In this document: positions 46,058 through 55,046 of the stretch, in pieces
Layout of the letters: each line of letters starts with the position of its first letter
Numbering within the stretch: the stretch's first letter is position 1
From: Ophiobolus disseminans
Taxonomy: Eukaryota; Ascomycota; Dothideomycetes; Pleosporales; Phaeosphaeriaceae
Assembly: GCA_010093685.1 (NCBI GenBank)
Contig: MU006224.1
Span: 154,476 to 218,475 of the forward strand
Direction of reading: 5' to 3'
DNA: 64,000 nt
Program-made: the position numbers and the translations under genes
The notes under the pieces: model-generated
Databases searched by the model: none
Seen by the model: only the letters and a program-made list of their open reading frames with translations
What the model was told of the DNA's origin: nothing

Positions 46058-46893
46058 TCACATCCATTCGATTCGAGCGAGAAATCTACGAATATCGTCC
46101 ATCTCATCCGGAATCTTGAACCAATGTCTTTCTTCTTCGGCGCCTGAATACTCCTTCCACTCTACTGGCAATCCCGCCTGGGCGAGAATACGTGCTGCGT
46201 GTCTCCCGAGCTCAACATCCACATATGCATCGTCAACGCCATGGCCGATGATAACTGGAGGCTGTGTACGGGAGACTTGAACGACATCCGTCGTGCCAGG
46301 AAACGTTTTGAAAGCTATCATCTGCTTCACAAATCCATTAAACTCCGTGTCCTGGGTTTCATCGGGCCCCGGCTGTCCTGCGAATTTCCTTTCGATGTTG
46401 GCGGCGAACGGGAGCCATGTACTCGCAACCACAACTGCGCCAGGCCTTATTGCCGGATCCTGTTGACAGAGAAGGGTCCATAGTGCAACCGCGCCTCCTT
46501 GACTAATTCCTCCAAGCAACAGTTTTTGAGGGTTCCCATCTAGGAGTCTAATCTCTTCGTTGATTATCACGGTGATGTGGTCCACAGAATCCCTAATGCC
46601 GCTGACCTGAAGGTCCTGGCGCGCAGTAATGTCGGTCAAAGAGTGTGCTTCGAACCAGGCTGGTAAATCTTCCTGAAACATTGTACTCCACAGTTCTTGA
46701 GACGATGGAAAACCCAGCGACATCCAGGCAACTTTTCGGACAGCGAGAACCCATCAGAGAGCGTAGATTCGAGGAACCCATCTGCAAACTCTTCTCCAGT
46801 ACTGCCACGGCCGTGCAACATTATAGCTGTGTGGGTATGCTCAGACTTAGGTTCGACGATGTGAACTGGGCCAAATCGCTGATCACGACGCAT
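46058..46893 (-). pseudogene. acyl-protein thioesterase/carboxylesterase-like, one-base frameshift
   Basis: The minus strand from ATG 46893 gives FGPVHIVEPKSEHTHTAIML, then HGRGSTGEEFADGFL, the oxyanion-side start of the phospholipase/carboxylesterase (APT1-like) alpha/beta-hydrolase fold. The frame is lost near 46705-46710, where a run of C appears one base short; homology continues in the next frame (SSQELWSTMFQEDLPAWFEA) with the nucleophile motif GGISQGGAVAL, the acid in VDDAYVD and the histidine in ERHWFK, ending at 46058. All three catalytic residues are present, so only the frameshift disables it. Members remove palmitate from proteins or cleave lysophospholipids and small esters. A sequencing error in the homopolymer would equally explain the break. 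Confidence 0.7.
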
Positions 46894-47216
46894 GAGTGTG
46901 CGTATGGCTGAGGATGCCTTGGTGCGACATGAAGTTGGGTTGAAGGGCTGCTAAAAGCTGTGCACAGAATCCTAGTGTGTGCCACAGTTGGTGAACGGAC
47001 GCAGGCCAAAAGATGCGTTGTATCGAGAAAAACATCCATCAGTACTACACGGCGAGTATAGATCAGCTCGTCAGCGTACATACTGTTTGAAATGATACGT
47101 TCGCATCGCGCTACTTCTCTCGATATCCATGGATCAACAACGAGCAACGTCATACGAATCCAGACCGGCTGTTACTTCGGTACCTTGTAAAATGTGCACC
47201 CTAATAGCCCAATCCC
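46894..47216. other. intergenic
   Basis: About 320 bp carrying the thioesterase promoter and the 3' region of the next pseudogene. No gene recognised. Confidence 0.45.
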
Positions 47217-49185
47217 TCACAAATACTCCCCCTCATCAAAATCCCCAAATATCCAATGCACGGGCAGCATGCGCCGCTCCTCCTCAGACTCCGCTGCCTC
47301 CAGCGCATCAGCCTTGAGCGTACTTTCACGCCGCCTAATCTCATCATACTGACCTAACGGCACCCACCCTTCCGACCCAATACCGATGACATCCCTACAG
47401 GCCTGAAGCTGCTCATCTGCCTCAACATGTGCTGCGTTCAAGCGTATACACTCCTGCACTTCATGGTCCGAGACGGTGATTGGACATGCGTTGTCGTTCG
47501 TACGCGATATGACGCTGGACCAATTTTGGCTTAACTCGATCAGGTCGGCTTTGAGAGTGACGTTATCGCCCTCCCAGGGGGAACTCGCGTGCTCAAAGAG
47601 TTTGCGTCGCAGCGTGCTGAAGGCGTGGCTTAGGGCGGCGTAGTGCAGCGGATTGAGCTTGGCTGTTTCCATGACATATGTATAATGGAGTTGACGCCGT
47701 CGTAGGAGAACGACTTGCTCGAATCGTTCGCGCTCACTGAGTTCGTCGAAGCCGTGTGGTAGTTCGGGATGTGTAAGCGATTCCGAGATCTTGTCGCCGT
47801 AGTTCTGGAGACTGTGCGGGATCCCGCATTGCAGGAAGAGTGGAAGCACTGCGCTGTGCTGCCAGTCGATCACACCGGTGATACTGAGATCGTCCGCAAC
47901 GAATATGTTATTGGGTTGGAGATCGGGATGTCTAAGGATTGGGCGAGTGAGGCTGGCGTTGCCATTCGGTATGATGTGAGGTGTCAGCCTGGCACCTCAG
48001 TTCACATGGTACACTGTGGACTGCATCTCCACGTGACTCTTAGTCACTGGCTTACTCATCATGTTGTGTATATAATCGCTCTATGTAGCACTCTCAATAC
48101 AACAACCTTCTTCTCACATTTGCCCTGTCTCCTACATCCGACATGAGGCACAACCTGCAGGTATTTGTGTAGACACTGTATATGCTCGGATGGCGATACT
48201 CTTTGATAGTCGTAGATTTCTCGGCGTAGGCGTTGGAAGGGATGAAGTGGTCTTCCAAGCTTTTCCAGGTATGCAGTCTCCTTCCTAGCTCCAGCCGCAA
48301 GCACGGCTGGGGATTCTGTGACTTTTCGACCCTCAGTATAAGTTGTAGATCAATAACAAGCTAGTGCATAGTAATGCATGAGGGGTGATGAATCAATGCG
48401 TACATGATCCACGATCGACATCCAGCCTCATTCTTCTTCCATACCATAAATTCAGTCTTGTATCCGGACCAACACAAAAGCCACTATTGGAGGGAAAATC
48501 ATTCGTAGGAACGTCGACCTTGTTGATTTCCACCTCCAAGTCCTTAGTGTAGTAGAGACTACCGCTTGCCAGAAACTTAAGTGCAAATAGTCGAGACTCT
48601 AGTTCCACAAGTCGAGTGACCACGGTCATCCTAGCTTTTTTCGACAGATCGAACCATACATCGCCCAAGTTTGTCCCACGTACTAAATCCGTGAAAATGT
48701 ACTCAGTACCCGCAGAGTTTTCCGACGTGGCGGAGTAGCTGAAGATCTTGGGGACGGGTATGCCGTTTTTGCGGAGAAAGTGGAAGCCATCATTCATGGT
48801 GATTAAAAACGTTCGATTGAAGCCACCCTCACCAAGCTTCTCAAATCGCACTACATCTTCTACGCTCCGGTTGACAGCTGAGGTTGCAAGACACTTGAAT
48901 TCCGATACGTTGAAATATCGTTCTCGTTCTGGATGGTTTAAGGTATCATTCCAACTGTGTCCTTAGTCAGCAATGAGTGAGCATGACGGAAGGTGGCTCA
49001 ACTGACATCCACCGCCCGGTTGTATATTCAAACAAGTCAGAAGATTGCTCTCTCGAGTGATTCACGAGAGAATGGATTGACGCTGTGGCAGGTCCCTTGA
49101 GTCTGAAGCAAGACGTCACTCGTGAAAAGCAACCGGAAGTTGAAGCGATAGCCAGGCGGCTTCTGTAACATCGGGAGAAGGCCAT
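47217..49185 (-). pseudogene. AIM9-like phosphotransferase, copy 2, split by a solo LTR
   Basis: Exon 1 49185-49007 encodes a basic presequence-like leader (MAFSRCYRSRLAIASTSG) and SSDLFEYTTGRW; exon 2 from 48954 gives WNDTLNHPERERYFNV, the glycine loop EKLGEGGFNRTFLITM and FSYATSENSAG-type sequence. Next to the glycine loop about 26 codons present in copy 1 are missing in frame, including the ATP-binding lysine strand. The 3' half has the catalytic LRHPDLQPNNIFV and VIDWQHSAV, and ends at 47217. A 162-bp LTR sits in this exon (47982-48143); the coding sequence on its two sides is in the same frame once one target duplication is discounted. The exon border near 48310-48410 is not resolved. 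The gene has therefore suffered at least an internal deletion and an insertion. Confidence 0.8.
47982..48143 (+). mobile_element. solo LTR (162 bp) with 5-bp target-site duplication TGAGG
   Basis: Starts TGTCAG, ends CCGACA, flanked by TGAGG on both sides (47977-47981 and 48144-48148). It is the same family and orientation as 12235-12393, with most bases identical by eye and small length differences near the 3' end. The TATATAAT box and CACGTGACTC motif are conserved. It interrupts an exon of the AIM9-like pseudogene on the opposite strand. Confidence 0.9.
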
Positions 49186-49772
49186 AAGTAGAATCGTTAG
49201 CCATGCCTGCGGACATTCCAGATGTAGGTACAGGGCAAACGTCTCGTCTTGAAGTTGTCAGACATGGTGATACACCATGGTCCTTTGAGGATGTCCAGAG
49301 CCTCGGTCCCCCCAATTCCATTCTCAATCTCACGCTAGCACGTCCTGGGCTTAGCGCTACTCGTTCTCGCTCTCCTACTTAGAACCAATACAATAAAATA
49401 CGATACGAATCCCTACTTCCTCGAATGTGTTGAATTGTTGAGGCTTGAAGATGCGTCAGCTATGTCAATCAGTACACATTCCATACGCTTTCAGATTTCG
49501 ACGCTTACCTGGGCGACAGCTAACATCATCTGAGCATGTCTAGGAGAAGCTACAAGCACGAGCAAAGAAACAGTTGCAAAATATGTTATCTGAGGTTATG
49601 ATACCCGAATCAGGCAATTAATCTAGCTACCCCAATGCTAAAGCGCTAAAACCATCCACCCACCCCAAGCAAAACGCCATGCTCCAGAACAACGTGTGAA
49701 TCGCATTACCGCATCCCACCAAGCCTGCGACGTCAAAAGCGTCCGGCTACACACATCCATTAAACTCAGCCC
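49186..49772. other. intergenic, no gene recognised
   Basis: About 590 bp upstream of the AIM9-like copy 2 and downstream of the UBL-AN1 gene. Confidence 0.45.
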
Positions 49773-50364
49773 TTACACGCCCTTGATAGCAACCGTCCGC
49801 TCCGAATTCAAGCGCTCCGCATTCCGCTCATGCGACTCCTTCTTGCAATCCTCCAAGCCCTCGCACTTGTGGTCCTCCAGCAGCCGGTGCTTGCCGCAGT
49901 AGTGGCCGGAGCAGAAGCCGCAGTCGCCGACGATGCGCTGCGCCGCGTCTTTGCACTCTTTGAAGCTGCAGCGGATCTTCTTGGGCGGCATTCCGCCGCG
50001 CAGGGGCAGCGCCATGTGTAGTGTCGAGTTGGGCGCGATGGCGTACGACTCGAGCGTTGAGGAGGGCGAAGACAGGTGCTTGCCGGCGTGCACGATGCGC
50101 AGGGTCGAGGGCGTGGCAAGATTGGTGCGCAGGGCGAGGAGGGTGCGGAGGGTTGCGATTGATGTCGATGGGGGGAGCGTTAGGGGTATTGCTGCGACGT
50201 TGTTAGTGATGCTGCTCAGAATGAACGGTGATGTCGTTCCGATGCTCGGAACGGATGGAAGACGTACTGGAGTCGCCGGACACAGTCTTGATGAATATCT
50301 GCATCGTCTCTTCATTCTCCGAGGCGCTGGAGCTGAGGCTCGAGATGCTGGAGGAGCGGCGCAT
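49773..50364 (-). CDS. ubiquitin-like / AN1 zinc finger protein
   Basis: Exon 1 50364-50268 and exon 2 50191-49773 (76-nt intron, GTACGT to CGCAG) encode 171 residues. After a Ser-rich leader (1-20) a ubiquitin-like domain begins MQIFIKTVSGDSTI and ends LHMALPLRGGM (about 21-107), including the C-terminal LRGG of ubiquitin. An AN1-type zinc finger follows directly (CSFKECKDAAQRIVGDCGFC, HYCGKHRLLEDHKCEGLEDC), then a basic helical tail. AN1 proteins with ubiquitin-like domains are stress proteins that touch Cdc48 and the proteasome (Cuz1, ZFAND families), but the order here is UBL first. The MQIF start of the ubiquitin-like domain is itself an in-frame ATG. Whether the LRGG is cleaved is unknown. 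Confidence 0.87.
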
Positions 50365-52259
50365 GATGGCGTGTGTGTGGTTGCGGTGATGACGTTGACG
50401 GCGGTGTCGATGGCCGGCTGTGGATGTAGATAACGGAGATAAAGGATATGTGCTTGAGGTTGAAAGGCGAGTGTCGTGTGAGCAGCGAAGGAAGAAAAGT
50501 GTAGCGTGATAAGTGCGACGAAGGGAGTATGCGTAATTCACACTAATCCTCTGACTAAGTTCCGCGGCAGGTGAAAGGCAGCGGCGACGAGGTTCAAAGG
50601 CTGGTCAGGTTGCAAGGGTGACGCAGGGCGACGGCTCTTCTTTAAAGGAACCTCGCCGCCTGGGCTGGCGCTGCAACTAGGACCTGGGCCTGAACCTGAG
50701 CCTGAACCTGAACCTGACAATGCATCATGCATTCGCTCGAATCACGACTTCGGGCTTCTCGAGCCGACATGTGTTCGCAGCTTCTCGCCGCTGACTGCGG
50801 GCGGCTAGTTGCACCGCCTGACGCCATGACCGAGCCTCTTCCCAGACTTCCATCACGTTCCATGCGGAATGGCCGATCTGTCTGGCCAAATGCAGGAACG
50901 GCACGCGGCTGCTCTCTTTCAGCTCTGATGCTCCCTTTCTTTCTCAAACAAAGTCATATGTTTTCTTCTTCGATGCATGCCGCAGTTGAGTCAAGGACAC
51001 GGCTTGTACCAAGAATCGCCTACCCTTCCCCCTTGGAGTCGCCGACCCTGCCGCCCATAGCAGGTGACACGTATCTGAGCGGCTACTTGCTGCAACAATG
51101 GTAGACTTGTGACATGGCTATTCTAGATGCGTGTCTCATGCAGGGCCGTCGCTTGTGGCGGTGTAACACGTGGACTGCAGGCGAGGAGCCCGGCAAGGGC
51201 GTTTCAAGCCCATCTTGATTGGAAGGATGCGCATCTCGGTGGCATCTTGTGCGATCAATGCACGATGCGCGATGCGTGGGTTAGTGTTGTGGTATTGACG
51301 ATGGTTAGAGAGGCCTATTGACGTCTAAGCAGTATGGTCGCACGTCCATCTCAATGGTCTGCGCTACCTCGGAACCTCAATGCTACCATGCACCAAGCCG
51401 GTGCTTTTCTGGTCAGAGCATGAACATTCAATTTCCTGTGCGACGTCTCTCAAGATCGGTGCAAGGTGAGACCATGGTTCTGGTATCTTGATACTAAACA
51501 TGGCGAAGCGACTGCCCTGCCATACCTACGTGGGCTTTCCTGCAATATTTGCACCGATCACCAGAGTACCAATATTACGGAGGGCCTCTAAAAGCAATAT
51601 TTCGCCACGTTCATGGTCTGCCACGGTTCGTGCTGCGGAAAGTCACCACGACGATGTTCCACTTGGACTCGGGGTTTGACATGTGACGGTCCGTGACATC
51701 TCACAAAACACTCCAAGTAACACTACGCACTCTACCAAAACTGATAAGGCGAAATCGACAACGCTTCTTCTGTGTCTCTACCCACGCACCAACACCCAAT
51801 GTCGAAGCAAAGGAGTCTCAGTCACACATACGCAGACACCAACCTGAACCAACGAGTCATTGACCAAACCTCTTCATGAATTCACCTCTCAGAGTTGAAC
51901 TCGTTCAAAACGACAGGCCTCAACACCCGATCCCTGGTATCAAATGTTAACAAAAGCAATGCTATCAACCATGCCAGACGCCCCAAAACCGCAATCATCA
52001 TTCCCGTCGAATAACCACCCGACAGACCATGCGACTCGCACAGAAAATGCCCGTATCGCAAAATCATACCGTACAAATGTGTCCCTCCTTCCACCTCTCA
52101 TGACAACACACATTCATCCTCCACACATCACAACATCCCATCTCCACACAATCCTCACTCTGCTCTATCACCACCCACTCTCTCACTCTCTCCCTCCTCA
52201 CACACCCATCCCAGTCCCAGTCCTCAAACTCCCCTACCACCCTCCCTCCCCCCACCCAC
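50365..52259. other. gene-poor stretch of 1.9 kb
   Basis: Apart from a hexanucleotide repeat at 50682-50717 only short frames without domains are present (for example 50727-51104, 125 codons, plus strand, not called). Confidence 0.45.
50682..50717. repeat. imperfect CCTGAA hexanucleotide repeat
   Basis: Six tandem units of CCTGAA/CCTGAG/CCTGGG type. Confidence 0.8.
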
Positions 52260-52544
52260 TCAATCGATAATCGGCCCCGCAGCATAATACTCCGCGCGCG
52301 GCGGCGTTTTCCAAATATACATGCTCCATATCCACGGCTGATCAATGACTACAAGCCAAAGCGCAAACACCATGAGGACCGCGAAAACGAACAGCAGTCG
52401 CCGCGCAGTCGTCGGTAATGTATTCTGCGGAGGACGTGTGTGCGTCGCTGGGTTTGGTAGACTTATAAGTAAGTCTGGATTGTGAGGCTGGATTGTGGAT
52501 GTAGGTTCATAGATGGCAATTTTGGAGGTCGCGAGGCGGTACAT
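52260..52544 (-). CDS. small single-pass membrane protein, hypothetical
   Basis: 94 residues from ATG 52544 (MYRLATSKIAIYEPTS). One strong hydrophobic segment at about 52-69 (LLFVFAVLMVFALWLVVI) follows a Pro/Thr-rich region and an RR pair, and a short tail rich in aromatic residues ends YYAAGPIID. The frame is open further upstream, but that part is low-complexity Thr/Pro/His sequence typical of a leader or UTR. No family is recognised. It lies just downstream of the acyl-CoA dehydrogenase gene on the same strand. Called because the membrane segment and the compact C-terminus look purposeful; it could still be chance. Confidence 0.4.
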   Translation of the reverse strand: MYRLATSKIAIYEPTSTIQPHNPDLLISLPNPATHTRPPQNTLPTTARRLLFVFAVLMVFALWLVVIDQPWIWSMYIWKTPPRAEYYAAGPIID

Positions 52545-52795
52545 GATGGATGGGTACGGGCGTTGAAGATGGGAGTGTAAAGCTGCGTGGGGCTGGGGTG
52601 TTGGACTTTGTATAGTGGGGTAGGGTAAGCGCGACGTGCGGCGTAGTGAGGGCAGCTGACAGGTGTTGGAAGCACGTGTGTGGCGTGTGGTCGTTGAATT
52701 CTTACAATAGATTGGAGTTTGGTAACGCAACAACGTCACTATGTAATCCTTTCACGTGCTGGTATACTTGATACTATCCTACACATCCCCCCCAT

Positions 52796-54485
52796 CTACA
52801 ACATCGACTTCGGGAAATTCTTATACGCTTGTCTCACGCCCAGATCTCCCAAGATCTCCTCCGTTCCACCCAGAATCGCGTCGAATTTATATGTGCGGTG
52901 GAATTGCTCTACAACGCGTCCCATGCCTGTTTGCGTCAGACCGCGCCCACCGAAGATATTGACCGCCTCGTCGGCAATCTCGTGAGCGGAGCGCGTAGCA
53001 AAGGACTTGAGTAGCCCAATAGGTCCGCCAAGGTGTTTCGATTGCTGGGCATAGCTCATGTGGCACATCTGGTAAGCGATGGATTCGAGCCAAGCTTGGT
53101 TTGCCTCGACGTGAGATATCATTTTTGCGAGTCTGCGACACGAGAGGTTAGCGGAAGTCATGTTGTGCAAGATGCGGGGATGGTAGCATCCGATGGAGTG
53201 CACGGGTAGTACAGATGTGTGTGGGACGGGAACTTACTTTTGTCGAATAGCTGGCTGCTCGATGAGTTTCTTGCCAAAGACCATGCGCTGGTTGCACCAC
53301 TTGAGGCACTCTTCGACGACGGTGCGAGATTGGCGGATCACGGCGCAGGCCATCATGAAGCGCTCATGGTTGAAGTTCGACACTGGAGAAAGTTAATTCT
53401 GAGCACAGCGAACTATTGCGTAAGAACTTACTGATCACGACAAAACCTTGGTGCTCCTTTCCGAGCAGACCTTCCACTGGCACTTTGGTGTTGTTGAACT
53501 CGACAAATGCCGTACCTGCTGCGGTGGAGTAGCTTGTCTTGATCAACTTCGTCTCGACTGTATCGTCGCGCGGTACGAGAATGACAGAGAAGCCGCTGTC
53601 GGTCTTGCAGCCAGTGACAAAGTAGTCGCAAAACATGCCGTTGGTGATCCACTTCTTGGTACCGCGAATGATGTAGTGCTTGCCGTCCGGTGTAAGCTCA
53701 GCCGTTGTCCTCAGTCCAGCGACATCTGAACCAGCAAAAGCTTCAGTAATGGCTAGACATATCTTCTTCTTGCCCATCAACACCTCGTTGACCACTCTTG
53801 TCTTGAGCTCGCTGTCAGGCATCCACTGCAGCACTGCTGTCAAGGAGATCATCATGCCAGCCATGTTGCCATCCTGGAAGCCTCGAGCATTCGCACGCAC
53901 ACCTTCTTGCGCCTGTACGAGATCGTGCAGATAGTCGAACTCTTCGCCCTTGACCACACCCATCAGGTTCTTGCCATGCAGATGCTTTCCAGGCCCGAGG
54001 CGCATAGCCAGGATGTCATTCGCAGCCATCTTGTCAATCAACTCCTGGCTGATATACTCGCCACTCTTTTCCTTCTCTTGCGCCTCGGGCGTGATGTGCT
54101 CATCGGTGAACTTTCGTATCTCCTTCTGCAGCTTCCTGTGGCTCTCCTTAAAGTATGGGCTCTTGAATTGGGGTCGGAGCCATAGCGGTTCGGCGTAGGG
54201 TACGGGGCTCAAATCACCAGCCTTGGGAACAATAACCTCCGACTTCTCGCCTTCTATCGTACCGATGCATAGCTCGTCGTACTTCTGTAGGACTTCCTGT
54301 CGATGGAGGTTGTAGAATGCAGTGGTAGCGTCGGTACCGGCTACTTGCTCGAGGACGACGGAGCCGCCGGGATGCGCGTCGACGAAGTCGGTCAAGTCGT
54401 AGACTTTGTGGTCGACGATGCACCAGAGATCGTCTGGCTTATTGTGCTGTGCGACGGACCCGCGCGTGAGGGATTCGTGAGGCAT
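52796..54485 (-). CDS. cytochrome b5 - acyl-CoA dehydrogenase fusion
   Basis: Exons 54485-53432, 53382-53238 and 53132-52796 encode 511 residues. The N-terminal cytochrome b5 domain (about 5-80) has heme-binding His38 in DAHPGGS and His61 in YNLHRQ. The acyl-CoA dehydrogenase part covers about 110-505: the FAD-binding CLAITEAFAGSDVAGLRTTA, WITNGMFCDYFVT, RMVFGKKLIEQPAIRQKLAK and the C-terminal FDAILGGTEEILGD. The last motif carries Gly where medium-chain enzymes have the catalytic Glu (YEGTSEI-type), as in long-chain and isovaleryl-CoA dehydrogenases, whose base lies elsewhere. The fusion suggests electrons pass through heme and not only to ETF. No peroxisomal SKL-type C-terminus (ends KSML) and no clear presequence are present. 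This architecture is known in fungi; the substrate is not. Confidence 0.9.
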
Positions 54486-55046
54486 AATGGCTGGATAGGC
54501 TGATAAGGCTGGTAGGGGAGGCAAAAGACGCAGTTAAACAAGTAGTAAGATGAAAGGGGAGGAAGCGCTTTCACTACATTTTGCGATTAGAAGACGTCTG
54601 GCCTCGGTCTAGCTGACAGACTAATCCTCTCCGCGCGCATGCTCCGCGCGATTGAGTCGCGCGTGGGCGAAAGCTGGGGTAAGAGCCGAGGCACATCAGC
54701 AGAGTCACTCGCCTTCCTATTGGCTGTTACACGCTTGATCCAACGGACCACTGGGAACAATTATTGTGCTGATCTCAAATCGCTGCGAGTCTATACAGGC
54801 TGTGCAAAATCGAACAACGTTGGAATAGGAATGCGAATGAGAGTAAATATCTATCAAGTTAATAACGACCGTCCTATAGCGACGAAGTATGGTATCAAAC
54901 AGACTCCAAGAAACCCTCATCCATACAGTGGGTAGAAATAATACATGCCATGATGGCTCATAAACGCTCCAAGCAGTATTCAGTCTGAATCCTATGACCA
55001 AGTGGTACCGCAACGAAAAGAAAAGAAAAGAAAAGAAAAGAGCAAT
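54486..55046. other. intergenic, 560 bp
   Basis: Promoter of the acyl-CoA dehydrogenase gene, then an AAAAG microsatellite (55016-55040) next to the 3' end of the ASPM-like gene. No gene recognised. Confidence 0.5.
55016..55040. repeat. (AAAAG)5 microsatellite
   Basis: Five perfect tandem units just beyond the ASPM-like stop codon. Confidence 0.9.

Noticed and set aside
50727..51104. 125-codon plus-strand frame near the CCTGAA repeat
   Set aside because: No domain and no conserved features; the opposite strand is equally open.
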